Of a stretch of DNA of 33,416 nt, positions 18,137 to 27,140 are shown in pieces (position 1 is the first letter of the stretch; each line of letters begins with the position of its first letter). The stretch is from an uncultured Alphaproteobacteria bacterium. GTDB taxonomy: Bacteria > Pseudomonadota > Alphaproteobacteria > HIMB59 > GCA-002718135. The notes beneath the pieces were generated by a model, which had not been told where the DNA came from, ran no database searches, and worked only from the letters and a program-made list of their open reading frames with translations. Position numbers and translations under genes: made by a program. The stretch lies in NCBI GenBank assembly GCA_902587565.1, contig CACILT010000010.1, positions 1 through 33,416 of the forward strand. The letters run 5' to 3'.

Positions 18137-18599
18137 TTACAATATAAAGAATTATTATTGTATATATTCCTGCTATTAAATCATCAAGAATTACACCAAA
18201 AGCTGATTTAAGTTTCCTGTCTACTATGTTGGCTGGAAAAATTTTCAATATATCAAAAAAACGAAATAAAATAAAAATTAGCACTATTGTTACATAAGGA
18301 TTTATTATTTTAATTTGATCATAAAATATTAAAATTAAGTATACTCCTAAGAACTCATCAATAACTATTATTTTTGAGTCATGTGATTGGGTGTGTGAAG
18401 AGAATTTATTAATAAAAAATAAAGATAGTAAAAAGAATATAAAAAAAATAACTACAAATATTTCTAAAGAAATAATTTTGTATTCAACAATAGGAAATAA
18501 AATAACTATTGATAAAAAAGATGCAAAGGTTCCTGGAGGAATTATTTTAATATATCCAGCAAATGATAATGATACAAAAAAATTAGCTAATTTTATCAT
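18123..18599 (-). CDS. pgpA: Phosphatidylglycerophosphatase A
   Basis: PgpA removes phosphate from phosphatidylglycerophosphate to give phosphatidylglycerol at the inner membrane. The 158-residue protein has about four hydrophobic segments and the family elements GTFAS (23-27), DEFLG (81-85), FRFFDILKIFPA (112-123) and GVILDDLIAGIY (135-146). The acidic residues Asp81, Glu82, Asp139 and Asp140 are the likely metal ligands. It overlaps ispDF by 17 bases at its start, so it is almost certainly translated from the same message. Confidence 0.92.
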   Translation of the reverse strand: MIKLANFFVSLSFAGYIKIIPPGTFASFLSIVILFPIVEYKIISLEIFVVIFFIFFLLSLFFINKFSSHTQSHDSKIIVIDEFLGVYLILIFYDQIKIINPYVTIVLIFILFRFFDILKIFPANIVDRKLKSAFGVILDDLIAGIYTIIILYIVNAYY

Positions 18600-19722
18600 C
18601 TGCTATATGAGCTATTGACTCGGCTGCAATTCCTTCGCCATTACCAATAAAACCAATTTTTTCATTTGTAGTTGCTTTTATAGACACAGAGCTATTTTTA
18701 ATTTCAAGTAATGTTGAAATATTTTTAATCATTTTTGGAACATATTTATTAATTTTAGGTTTTTCAGCTATTATATTTATATCTAGATTGATTACAGAAT
18801 AACCTTTTTCTTTAAGTTTATTTCTACAATAAATAATGAACTTAGATGAATCTGCATTTTTCCATTTTTTATCTGTGTTTGGAAAGTGATAACCTATATC
18901 TCTCATAGAAAGTGCTCCAAAAATACTGTCACAAATTGCATGAAGTACAACGTCCGCATCAGAGTGACCAATTAATTTGGAAAAAGGTATTTTAATGCCT
19001 CCTAATTTTAATCCATTTTTAGTATTTTTATCAATTTGATGAATATCGTAACCAATACCGTATTTTGTTATTGGTTTTCTGTATAAATTAAATAACTGAA
19101 TATCTTCCAGATAAGTAATTTTAATATTATTTTTTTCACCTTTGATAAAATTAATTTTCATTTTTGATTTTTGTAATAGCCCTGCATCATCATTAAATTC
19201 AAAATTTTTATATTTGATATGTTCTTTTAATATCAGATCATAATTAAACCCCTGGGGTGTTTGTACATTAATTGCTTTTGTTTCTAATTTACTTTTTTTT
19301 ATTAATTGTCTGTCATTATATTCAACATATGGAATTACATTAGTATTTTTATCTAATTTAGAAATAATTTTCTTAATTAATTTATTACTACATAAAGGCC
19401 TTGCAGCATCATGTATTAATACTTTCTTAATTTTAAATTTTTTTAAATTTTTTAGAGCATTAAAAGAAGAAATTTGTCTTGTATTCCCAGGTTTTGAATA
19501 GGTGATTTTTATTTTCTCAGAAATTTCCTTATGATTCAAATAAGTATTTTGATATTTTTTATCTATCGAAATATTTATAATATCAAAATTAGATAAGTCT
19601 AAATTTGAAATAAAATAATTTAAAAAATTTGTATTCCCAATTTTTAAGAATTGTTTAGGAATTTTGTGACCAAATCTCTTTCCTTTTCCCCCAGCTAGAA
19701 TTACAAGTGCATTTTTCATCAT
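18583..19722 (-). CDS. ispDF: Fused IspD-IspF methylerythritol phosphate pathway enzyme
   Basis: This 379-residue protein joins two steps of isoprenoid synthesis, as is common in alphaproteobacteria. The IspD half (1-215, MEP cytidylyltransferase) has LAGGKGKRFG (9-18), PKQFL, HDAARPL (104-110), QTPQGF and the FNDDAG element. The IspF half (about 219-379, MECDP synthase) has GYDIHQI with metal ligands Asp226 and His228, GHSDADVVLHA with His261, and KATTNEKIGFIGNGEGIA. The N terminus begins with two ATG codons (19722 and 19719); either may be used. It diverges from ntrY across a 60-base gap. Confidence 0.97.
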   Translation of the reverse strand: MMKNALVILAGGKGKRFGHKIPKQFLKIGNTNFLNYFISNLDLSNFDIINISIDKKYQNTYLNHKEISEKIKITYSKPGNTRQISSFNALKNLKKFKIKKVLIHDAARPLCSNKLIKKIISKLDKNTNVIPYVEYNDRQLIKKSKLETKAINVQTPQGFNYDLILKEHIKYKNFEFNDDAGLLQKSKMKINFIKGEKNNIKITYLEDIQLFNLYRKPITKYGIGYDIHQIDKNTKNGLKLGGIKIPFSKLIGHSDADVVLHAICDSIFGALSMRDIGYHFPNTDKKWKNADSSKFIIYCRNKLKEKGYSVINLDINIIAEKPKINKYVPKMIKNISTLLEIKNSSVSIKATTNEKIGFIGNGEGIAAESIAHIADDKIS

Positions 19723-19782
19723 TTTAATTTATAAATAATAATATTTTATAATCATTATTTGAAAAATTAACTAAAGTACACA
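19723..19782. promoter_or_regulatory. Divergent promoter region between ispDF and ntrY
   Basis: This gap of 60 bases, nearly all A and T, separates two divergent genes and must drive both. An exact TATAAT lies at 19747-19752 on the plus strand, with only a weak -35 (TTAATT, 19724-19729) 17 bases before it. The same stretch reads as TATTAT-like sequences on the minus strand. I cannot fix a single promoter for either gene. Confidence 0.3.
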
Positions 19783-21927
19783 GTGTTTGACTTATCAAAA
19801 TTACTTAAATCTATACATCTATCCAGATTATCTTTTTATTTTTTAATCTTTCTAATTATTTTAAGTTTTTCGATCACATTCTACTTAATGCTTCCAAATA
19901 ACGATTTAGTAAAAGATCCAAGAAGACTACAATTTTTTCTATTGGCAGATGTAATTTTTGTCATTTTATTGATTTCTATAATTATTAGACAAATTGTTCT
20001 GATTTTAGTGAGAAGAAGAAAAAGTTATGATGAATCTCGTTTATATATAAAATTTGTGAATTTATTTGCAGCAATGGCTTTGGGTCCAGCCATTGGTTTA
20101 GTTATTATAACATCACTATTCTTTAATTTAGAATTAAGAACTTGGTATGGAGACGCTGTAAGGGATGCTGTTGTCAATTCTAATATCGTAGCAAGAAATT
20201 ATGAAAATGAGATACAGGCAGAGATTGTGTCTGATACTCAGTTAATTATGAGAGAGATACTAAAAGTTTCTCAAAATAATGAAGTTAATATTCAATCAAT
20301 TAGAACAGCTTTAAGTGAATTTATTAACTTAAGAACAATTTCAAGTATTTATATATTTAATACTGAAGGCAATATTTACTTAAGTTTAAAAGATCCTGAT
20401 AATAAAAATTTTTCTGTGCCATCAAATGAAATATTTAAGATTGTTAATCAAAATCGTGTTTATATTTTTCAATTAAATAAAAATTCTATCACTGCTTACA
20501 AAAAAATAAATTTTTTAAATGATGTTTACATGCAGGTTAATAGAAATCTAAACACTAATATCTGGGATCATATTAGTGCTACAAAAGAGGCATTTGATAT
20601 TTATACTATTAAAGAAGAGGAAAGTTCAGGGATTCAAATAACTTATTCAATGATATTTGTTCTTTTTTCTATTTGTTTTATTTTAGTGGCTATTTTAATT
20701 GGTTTTAATTTAGCAAGTAATCTTAGTAAGCCAATTACCAATTTAATCAAATCGGCGAACAAAATATCAGATGGAAACTTTGATGCTAAAGTTAGTGAAA
20801 CAGATCAATTTCAGGAGATAAAAGTATTACTATCATCTTATAATAAAATGATTTCGGAAATTGAGAATAAACAAAATGAGTTAATATCAAAAAGTCAAGA
20901 AGATGAAGAAAAAAGAATTTTTATAGAGGCGATCTTGAGTCTTTTAACAATAGGTGTAATTTCTTTGGATAAGAATTTTAATATTTTATTATACAATAAA
21001 ACTTTAACAAAACTATTTAGAAGTACTAAAACTTTTAAAATAAATGATAATTTTCTATCCTATTTCCCTGAATGGAAAGATATATTTAAGAATTTTGAAA
21101 CTTCAAATAAAGTATTATTAAATTTTCAATACGATTTTACATTATTTGATGATCAAAGAAATTTTAATATCAGAATTATTAAAGAAATTAATGATAATAA
21201 AATTGAGGGATATGTTGTCGCTTTAGATGATGCTACATCTCTAATTTTAGCAGAAAAACATGCTGCTTGGTCTGATATAGCAAGAAAGATAGCACATGAA
21301 GTTAAAAATCCTCTTACCCCCATTAAACTTTCTGCTGAAAGAATAGAAAAGAAATTTTTAGATGAAAAAACAGATAAAGAGGATATCTCACTTTTAACTA
21401 AAACAATATCAAGGCAAGTTGATGATATTGGAAAGTTAGTAGATGAATTTTCATCTTTTGCGAGAATGCCTGAAGCAGAAATCAAGCTTGATAACCTATC
21501 AAAATGTTTAGAAGAGGCATATCTTTTATATTTCAATACAAGGAAAGATATAAAGCTTAATTTAATTAAACCTGAAAATGATATTTATTTTCACTTTGAT
21601 ACCCTTCAAGTCTCAAGATGTTTCAGTAACTTAATTAAAAATGCTATTGAAGCTGTGGAAAAAATACCTAACCCTGCAGTCGAAGTATTAATGTCTACTG
21701 ATAGTAAAAATATAAAAATTGAAATAAAAGATAATGGTGTAGGAATTGATGAAAAAATGTTGAGTAAAATTTTTGAGCCTTATTTTACAACTAAAACAAA
21801 AGGAACTGGTCTTGGTCTATCTATTGTAAAAAGAATTATTGAAGATCATGGAGGTAAAATAAAAATTGAGAAAAATAAAAATATGGCAGGAACAACATCA
21901 CTAATTAATTTTGAATACAATGCATAA
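19783..21927 (+). CDS. ntrY: NtrY-type membrane sensor histidine kinase
   Basis: NtrY phosphorylates the response regulator NtrX. In other alphaproteobacteria this pair is linked to nitrogen, redox or envelope signals. The 714-residue protein begins with GTG at 19783. It has transmembrane segments at about 17-37, 51-77, 91-115 and 287-310, with an extracytoplasmic region between the third and fourth. A HAMP linker (311-365) and a PAS-like domain (about 378-490) follow, then HisKA with phosphoacceptor His505 in ARKIAHEVKNPLTPIKLSAE. The ATPase domain has NLIKNAIEA, DNGVGI and GTGLGLSIV. All catalytic boxes look intact. ntrX overlaps its end by eight bases. Confidence 0.95.
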   Translation: MFDLSKLLKSIHLSRLSFYFLIFLIILSFSITFYLMLPNNDLVKDPRRLQFFLLADVIFVILLISIIIRQIVLILVRRRKSYDESRLYIKFVNLFAAMALGPAIGLVIITSLFFNLELRTWYGDAVRDAVVNSNIVARNYENEIQAEIVSDTQLIMREILKVSQNNEVNIQSIRTALSEFINLRTISSIYIFNTEGNIYLSLKDPDNKNFSVPSNEIFKIVNQNRVYIFQLNKNSITAYKKINFLNDVYMQVNRNLNTNIWDHISATKEAFDIYTIKEEESSGIQITYSMIFVLFSICFILVAILIGFNLASNLSKPITNLIKSANKISDGNFDAKVSETDQFQEIKVLLSSYNKMISEIENKQNELISKSQEDEEKRIFIEAILSLLTIGVISLDKNFNILLYNKTLTKLFRSTKTFKINDNFLSYFPEWKDIFKNFETSNKVLLNFQYDFTLFDDQRNFNIRIIKEINDNKIEGYVVALDDATSLILAEKHAAWSDIARKIAHEVKNPLTPIKLSAERIEKKFLDEKTDKEDISLLTKTISRQVDDIGKLVDEFSSFARMPEAEIKLDNLSKCLEEAYLLYFNTRKDIKLNLIKPENDIYFHFDTLQVSRCFSNLIKNAIEAVEKIPNPAVEVLMSTDSKNIKIEIKDNGVGIDEKMLSKIFEPYFTTKTKGTGLGLSIVKRIIEDHGGKIKIEKNKNMAGTTSLINFEYNA

Positions 21928-23254
21928 AGTTTTAATTATAGATGATGAAAAAGATATTTGTTTTCTTATTTCAGAAATTTTAAAGGATGAAAATTATAAT
22001 ACTTCAATTGCTCTTAATTCAGATGAAGCAATTAGTAAATTCAACGAAATTAAACCTGATTTAGTTATTTTAGATGTTTGGCTATCTAACAGCAAATTAG
22101 ATGGTATTGAAATTTTAAAAGAATTCAAATCGATTAATAGCAATATTCCAATTATTATTATTAGTGGTCATGGTACTGTTGACCTTGCAGTAAAATCTAT
22201 AAAAAATGGGGCATACGATTTTTTAGAAAAGCCATTCAATAGTGATAAATTAATTATTCTTACTAAGAGGGCAATAGAAAGTTCATCATTATTAAGTGAA
22301 AATAAAAATTTAAAAGATACCTTAATTAAGACTATACCGCTAATAGGGAATTCAGAATTCATTAAAAAAATTAACAAACATTTAAATGAGCAGAGTTCAA
22401 GTAATTCAAGATTATTAATTGAAGGTCCATTTGGAACAGGAAAAAAACATTTTACAAATTTAATACATCAAAATTCACAATATAAAGATAAGCTTCCAAT
22501 ATCAATTGATTTTAAAAAACTTACAAATGAAGCATTGGATAATATGTTTGTGGAAAATAAAAACGCAATTAATGAAAATATTTTTTATCGATCAAACAAT
22601 AATTCATTAATACTGCTCAATATTGAAACACTACCAAATATATATCAAAAAAAACTTTTAAATTTTTTAGAAAACAAAAAATTTTTTGAAGATCTTGATA
22701 TTAAATTAAATCATAAAATTATTACAATTACTGAGAAAAATTTAGAAATAGAAATTGAAAAAGGTAATTTTATTAAAAGGTTATATGATAGAATTTCAAC
22801 AGACTTTATAAAATTTAAATCTCTCTCTGATAGGAGAGATGATGTTCTTCCTATCCTTGATTTTTATTTAAATGAAAAAAGTGGAGGAAATTTAAATTTT
22901 AAATTTTCTTCAGCAGCATTAACCAAGTTGCAGATGTATAATTGGCCCGGAAATATATCTCAATTAATCAATTACGTTGAAAAAAGTTTAATACTTAATC
23001 AAGATCAAAATATAAAAGAGTTAGAAGTCGATGATTTAGCTTTACAAATGGGAGATGAAACTGCATCAAATTCTTCAAGTAATTCATTGGATTTGTCTCT
23101 CAAAGAAGCCAGATCTGAGTTTGAAAAAAATTATTTGATATCGCAAATTAAGAGATTTAATGGTAATATAACAAAAGTTTCTGAATTTACAGGAATGGAG
23201 AGAACTGCTCTTTATAGAAAATTTAAATCACTAGATATAAAAGTAGAAAACTAA
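21920..23254 (+). CDS. ntrX: NtrX-type response regulator with degenerate AAA+ domain
   Basis: The order is receiver, AAA+-like, and Fis-type helix-turn-helix, as in the NtrC/NtrX family. I choose the ATG at 21920 (444 residues) over an upstream TTG at 21911: MHKVLIIDDE starts the receiver normally and gives the ATGNNTAA overlap seen elsewhere here. The receiver keeps its acidic pair, phosphoacceptor Asp52 and the EKPFN lysine. The central domain is eroded: the Walker A is EGPFGTGKKH without Ser/Thr after GK, the Walker B region reads SLILLNIETLP instead of LFLDEI, and no GAFTGA loop is present. The C-terminal HTH (GNITKVSEFTGMERTALYRKF) is intact. It should be a phosphorylated DNA-binding regulator that does not activate sigma-54. 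Confidence 0.9.
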   Translation: MHKVLIIDDEKDICFLISEILKDENYNTSIALNSDEAISKFNEIKPDLVILDVWLSNSKLDGIEILKEFKSINSNIPIIIISGHGTVDLAVKSIKNGAYDFLEKPFNSDKLIILTKRAIESSSLLSENKNLKDTLIKTIPLIGNSEFIKKINKHLNEQSSSNSRLLIEGPFGTGKKHFTNLIHQNSQYKDKLPISIDFKKLTNEALDNMFVENKNAINENIFYRSNNNSLILLNIETLPNIYQKKLLNFLENKKFFEDLDIKLNHKIITITEKNLEIEIEKGNFIKRLYDRISTDFIKFKSLSDRRDDVLPILDFYLNEKSGGNLNFKFSSAALTKLQMYNWPGNISQLINYVEKSLILNQDQNIKELEVDDLALQMGDETASNSSSNSLDLSLKEARSEFEKNYLISQIKRFNGNITKVSEFTGMERTALYRKFKSLDIKVEN

Positions 23255-23257
23255 TCA

Positions 23258-24622
23258 ATGAAAACAATTATTTGTGGTGCTGGAGATGTTGGATATAGCA
23301 TAGCTGACAAACTATCACGTGAAAATTTTGAAGTAACAGTTATTGATGAAGATGAAAATAGATTAAATAAAGTATCTGAAACTTTAGATGTCAAAACAAT
23401 AAATGGCATTCCTAGTATGCCAACAGTTCTAGAGAGCGCGGATGCACATGACTGTGAAATACTAATTGCAGTTACTAAGAGTGATGAAACTAATATGGTT
23501 ACCTGTCAAATTGGCCATTCTCTATTCAAAATAAAAAAGAAAATTGCAAGAATAAGACAACAAGATTATTTAAAAAATGATTGGAAAAATTTATATAATG
23601 ATGAAAATTTCCCAATAGATGCAATTATCTCTCCCGAACAAGAGGTTGCTAAAGGCATATTCAGAAGATTAATTTCTCCAGGAACAATAGACATGGTTGA
23701 ATTATCTGATAAAAAATTAAAACTAATTGGATTAAAATGTGAAGATAATTTTTTACATTCAGGTCTATCAGTAAGAGAATTATCTGAAAAATTTCCTGAC
23801 TATCTTGCCAACATAATGTTTATTTTTAGAGGAGATCAAAAATTTACTGTAAATTCTTCAACTAAAATTGAAAAAAAAGATACCATCTTTCTAGTCGTGG
23901 AAACTGATAATTTGACAGATGTGTTATCTGAATTTGGCCACCAAGAATTGCAGGCAAAAAAAGCTGTGATTATTGGTGGAGGAAATATAGGATTTTCACT
24001 TGCACAATTAATTGAAAGCTCTGAAACATATATAAAAACTGAACTAATTGAAGCTAATAAAGAACGCGCAGAATTTCTTGCCTCAAATTTAGAAAATATC
24101 ACAGTAACATGTGGAGATGGTCTGGACAATCAGATACTTGAAGAGGTAAACATATCAGATTCAGGTTACTGTATCTCAATTACAGAAGATGATGAAGTTA
24201 ATATATTATCATCCTTATTAGCTAAAAGAGCAGGAGCTGATACATCAATAACTTTGATTAATAATAGTAATTATTCATCTTTGTTGTCAAATATTGGTGT
24301 TGATATGACCATAGATCCAAAAATAATAACAATTTCTAAAATTTTAGAAAAAGTTAGAGGTGTAAAGATAAGAAACGATTATTCCATAGGTGAAGGTTTT
24401 GGAGAAGTAATAGAGGCAGATATTCAGTCAGAATCATTTCTTTGTAATAAAAATCTTAAACAGTTAGGATTGCCAAAAGGTATACGTATTGGGTCAATTG
24501 TAAGAGATAAAAAAATTATAATCCCTAATAGTCAAACTATTTTTAAAGAGAATGATGATGTTGTTTTTTTTGCTGAAACAAACTGCATAAAAAAACTAGA
24601 GAAACTTTTATCAAAAGTTTAA
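23258..24622 (+). CDS. trkA: TrkA potassium uptake regulatory protein
   Basis: TrkA is the cytoplasmic NAD(H)-binding regulator of Trk potassium channels. The 454-residue protein is a tandem of two RCK units. The first Rossmann motif is CGAGDVG (6-12), with the acidic end VIDEDE at the second strand, and the second is VIIGGGNIG near residue 235. Each is followed by a TrkA-C domain (for example the ending around RIGSIVRDKKIIIPNSQT). It follows ntrX after three bases, an arrangement seen in other alphaproteobacteria. The channel subunit TrkH is not in the window. Confidence 0.94.
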   Translation: MKTIICGAGDVGYSIADKLSRENFEVTVIDEDENRLNKVSETLDVKTINGIPSMPTVLESADAHDCEILIAVTKSDETNMVTCQIGHSLFKIKKKIARIRQQDYLKNDWKNLYNDENFPIDAIISPEQEVAKGIFRRLISPGTIDMVELSDKKLKLIGLKCEDNFLHSGLSVRELSEKFPDYLANIMFIFRGDQKFTVNSSTKIEKKDTIFLVVETDNLTDVLSEFGHQELQAKKAVIIGGGNIGFSLAQLIESSETYIKTELIEANKERAEFLASNLENITVTCGDGLDNQILEEVNISDSGYCISITEDDEVNILSSLLAKRAGADTSITLINNSNYSSLLSNIGVDMTIDPKIITISKILEKVRGVKIRNDYSIGEGFGEVIEADIQSESFLCNKNLKQLGLPKGIRIGSIVRDKKIIIPNSQTIFKENDDVVFFAETNCIKKLEKLLSKV

Positions 24623-24626
24623 TTTA

Positions 24627-25472
24627 ATGCCAAATTTTGCCTTTATAAATAACAAATTTGTAAATTTTAAATCTGCAAAAATTCATATAGAAGATAGAGG
24701 ATTGCAATTTGCTGATAGTGTTTATGAAGTTATCGCAGTCTTAGATAAAAAGTTAATTGATTTAGATTTTCATCTTAAGAGATTAAAATATTCTCTACGT
24801 GAATTAGAAATTAAATTTACAATTAGTAAAAAAAACCTAAATAATATTTTTTTAAATCTAATTAAGAAAAATAAAACAAAAAATGGTATAATATATTTGC
24901 AAATTACAAGAGGTATTCAATTTAGAGAACATAAATATCAAAAAAATTTAACCCCAACTTTGATTGTATACACAAGAAATAAAAGCTTTAACTTACCCGG
25001 AAAAAAATTTGTAGGAGTAAATACAATTACATACCAAGATCTTCGATGGAAAAGACGTGATATTAAAACAGTAAATTTACTTCCAAATATTATAGCAGCA
25101 AATATGGCCAAAAAGAAAAATGCTTATGAGGCAATTTTAATACAAAATGGAAAAGTAACTGAGGGCACATCTTCTAATATTTGGATTATTAAAAGAAATA
25201 ATTTAATAACTCACCCAGCGAATTCAGATATATTAAAAGGTGTAACTAGAACATCTCTCTTAAAAATCATAAAAAAAACTAAACTTAAATTAGTTGAAAA
25301 ACAATTTACCCATAAGCAATTAATTAATGCAGATGAAGTATTTTTAACAAGTTCTGGAAGTTTTATTACTCCTATTCTTAAAATTGATAATAAAAAAATC
25401 AATAAAGGTAAAATTGGTAATATTACTTTTAAACTAGCAGAAATGTATACCAAAGCATGTATTAATGGATAA
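24627..25472 (+). CDS. D-amino-acid transaminase-like (class IV aminotransferase)
   Basis: This is a fold-type IV PLP enzyme of 281 residues. The PLP lysine is Lys147 in DIKTVNLLPN, and VTEGTSSN with Glu179 binds the cofactor ring nitrogen. The RGLQFADSVYEVI start (24-36) and YLQITRG (90-96) match D-alanine aminotransferases. Such enzymes make D-glutamate or D-alanine for peptidoglycan. The close relatives IlvE (branched-chain aminotransferase) and PabC share the fold, but DIKTVNLLPN favours the D-amino-acid type. It lies four bases after trkA, and its stop overlaps the next start (ATGGATAA). Confidence 0.85.
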   Translation: MPNFAFINNKFVNFKSAKIHIEDRGLQFADSVYEVIAVLDKKLIDLDFHLKRLKYSLRELEIKFTISKKNLNNIFLNLIKKNKTKNGIIYLQITRGIQFREHKYQKNLTPTLIVYTRNKSFNLPGKKFVGVNTITYQDLRWKRRDIKTVNLLPNIIAANMAKKKNAYEAILIQNGKVTEGTSSNIWIIKRNNLITHPANSDILKGVTRTSLLKIIKKTKLKLVEKQFTHKQLINADEVFLTSSGSFITPILKIDNKKINKGKIGNITFKLAEMYTKACING

Positions 25473-26271
25473 TATAAAGCAAGAAGACATAGAGGATATT
25501 TGTTTTAACGTAAGTCAAAATATTATCTTGCCAAAATTTAAAAATTTATCAGACGATGACATTAATTATAAAAATGGATCTGATTTAGTGACAGCAGCTG
25601 ATATAGAAGCAGAAAAAGAATTAAAAAAAAATTTGTTAAAAATTTTACCTACTTCAAATTTTATAGGTGAAGAGGAATATTCTAGAAATGAAAATATATT
25701 AAATTTTTATAATGAAGATGCATATTGTTGGACTGTTGACCCAATAGATGGAACAACAAACTTTGCGAATGGAAGAAATAAATTTGCAATTATGATAGCC
25801 TTAACATTTAAAGAAAAAATTTTACGTTCTTGGATATATAAGCCACTAGAAAAAATTATGTGTTCAGCTATCGTAAATGAAGGTGCTTATATTAATAATA
25901 ATAAAATTATTACAAAAAGTGAAAATCTAATTGAAGAAACTATAGGATCAATAAGTACAAAGTATTGGGAACCAGGATTTAAAGATAAGTTAAAGATATT
26001 TAAAAACATATTTAAAGAAGTTAACTCTTATAGATGTATTGGTTTTGAATATATAGATATAGGTATTGGGATCAGAAATTTTGCTATTTTATCAAAACTA
26101 TCTCCCTGGGATCATATTCCAGGTATTCTTTTTGTAAGAGAAGCAGGCGGATCTGACATTGATTTTGATAAAAATAAATATGACTTTACAAAAAAGAATA
26201 AGAATTTAATTGTGAGTAATTCAGAAGATTTGAATTTAAAAATTTTAGAAAAATTAGGAGAAAATTCATGA
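25465..26271 (+). CDS. Inositol monophosphatase-family phosphatase (possibly HisN-type)
   Basis: This 268-residue protein is a lithium-sensitive-type metal-dependent phosphatase. It has DLVTAADIEAE (40-50), the metal-binding GEE (68-70), VDPIDGTTNF (91-100; Asp92 and Asp95) and SPWDHIPGILFVREAGG near the C terminus. Family members hydrolyse inositol phosphate, histidinol phosphate, PAP or fructose bisphosphate. The substrate cannot be read from these motifs. A histidinol-phosphatase role is one option; no other his genes are nearby to support it. It overlaps its upstream neighbour by eight bases and the next gene by four. Confidence 0.87.
   Translation: MDNIKQEDIEDICFNVSQNIILPKFKNLSDDDINYKNGSDLVTAADIEAEKELKKNLLKILPTSNFIGEEEYSRNENILNFYNEDAYCWTVDPIDGTTNFANGRNKFAIMIALTFKEKILRSWIYKPLEKIMCSAIVNEGAYINNNKIITKSENLIEETIGSISTKYWEPGFKDKLKIFKNIFKEVNSYRCIGFEYIDIGIGIRNFAILSKLSPWDHIPGILFVREAGGSDIDFDKNKYDFTKKNKNLIVSNSEDLNLKILEKLGENS
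26256..26260 (+). promoter_or_regulatory. Shine-Dalgarno site for the beta-hydroxyacid dehydrogenase gene
   Basis: AGGAG lies seven bases before the ATG at 26268, inside the end of the upstream gene. It is one of the few clear ribosome-binding sites in the window; most other starts here lack one. It supports independent initiation at a start that overlaps the upstream stop. Confidence 0.7.
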
Positions 26272-27140
26272 GTATTAAAAATGTTTCTTTTATTGGCTTA
26301 GGGGTAATGGGTTACCCAATGGCAGGCCATCTTCAAAACAATGGTTATAATGTAACTGTTTATAATAGAACAACTGTTAAAGCAGAAAAATGGGAAGAAG
26401 AGTACAAAGGCAGCATGGCTAAAACTCCTGGTGAAGCTTCTCAAAATTCTGAAATTGTTTTTATGTGTGTTGGACGTGATGAAGATATTATTGAAGTAAT
26501 GGAAGGTGAAGGTGGAATTCTTTCAAATGTAGCTGAGGGATCAATTATTGTTGATCACACAACAGCTTCTGCAGAGATAGCAAGAAATTATTATCAAAAA
26601 CTTAAAGATAAAAAATTGAGTTTTCTTGACGCTCCTGTATCTGGTGGTCAGGCTGGAGCAGAAAATGGCGTTCTTTCTATTATGATTGGTGGTGATGAAA
26701 AAGATTATAATACTGTAAAACCAGTTCTCACATCTTATGGTAAAGCCATTGAACTTATAGGTCCATCTGGATCAGGTCAAATAGCTAAAATGATAAATCA
26801 AATTTGTATTGCGGGATTAGTGCAAGGTTTATCTGAAGCAATGGCTTTTGGAAAAAAATCGAAAGTAGATATGGAAAAGGTTCTTAGCGTTATATCCAAG
26901 GGAGCAGCTCAATCATGGCAAATGGAAAATAGATATAGAACTATGCTCGATGGCAAATTTGATTATGGTTTTGCAGTTGATTGGATGCGCAAGGATTTAT
27001 CAATTTGTTTTAACGAAGCCAGCAAAAATGGAGCAATGCTTCCTGTTACAAAAATTGTTGATAAATATTATGAAGAAGTACAAAAAAATGGCGGTAATAG
27101 GTTTGATACTTCATCCCTCATGACGCTTTTAGATAAATAA
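26268..27140 (+). CDS. NAD(P)-dependent beta-hydroxyacid dehydrogenase (GarR/3-HIBADH/GlxR family)
   Basis: This 290-residue dehydrogenase oxidises a beta-hydroxyacid or reduces the matching semialdehyde. It has the Rossmann GLGVMG (10-15), YNRT at the second strand, DAPVSGGQAGAENG (121-134) for substrate binding and the catalytic Lys174 in GQIAKMINQ. Relatives act on 3-hydroxyisobutyrate, tartronate semialdehyde or succinic semialdehyde. The FLDAPVSGG element is common to all, so the substrate is open. It has a clear AGGAG ribosome site and overlaps the upstream gene by ATGA. Confidence 0.9.
   Translation: MSIKNVSFIGLGVMGYPMAGHLQNNGYNVTVYNRTTVKAEKWEEEYKGSMAKTPGEASQNSEIVFMCVGRDEDIIEVMEGEGGILSNVAEGSIIVDHTTASAEIARNYYQKLKDKKLSFLDAPVSGGQAGAENGVLSIMIGGDEKDYNTVKPVLTSYGKAIELIGPSGSGQIAKMINQICIAGLVQGLSEAMAFGKKSKVDMEKVLSVISKGAAQSWQMENRYRTMLDGKFDYGFAVDWMRKDLSICFNEASKNGAMLPVTKIVDKYYEEVQKNGGNRFDTSSLMTLLDK

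Noticed and set aside
18391-18618. Open frame opposite pgpA and the ispDF end
   Set aside because: It is a lysine/isoleucine-rich frame inside AT-rich DNA, fully opposite a well-supported pgpA.
21911-21919. TTG at 21911 as the ntrX start
   Set aside because: The ATG at 21920 starts the receiver domain normally and gives the same eight-base overlap seen at other junctions; the TTG would only add three non-conserved residues.
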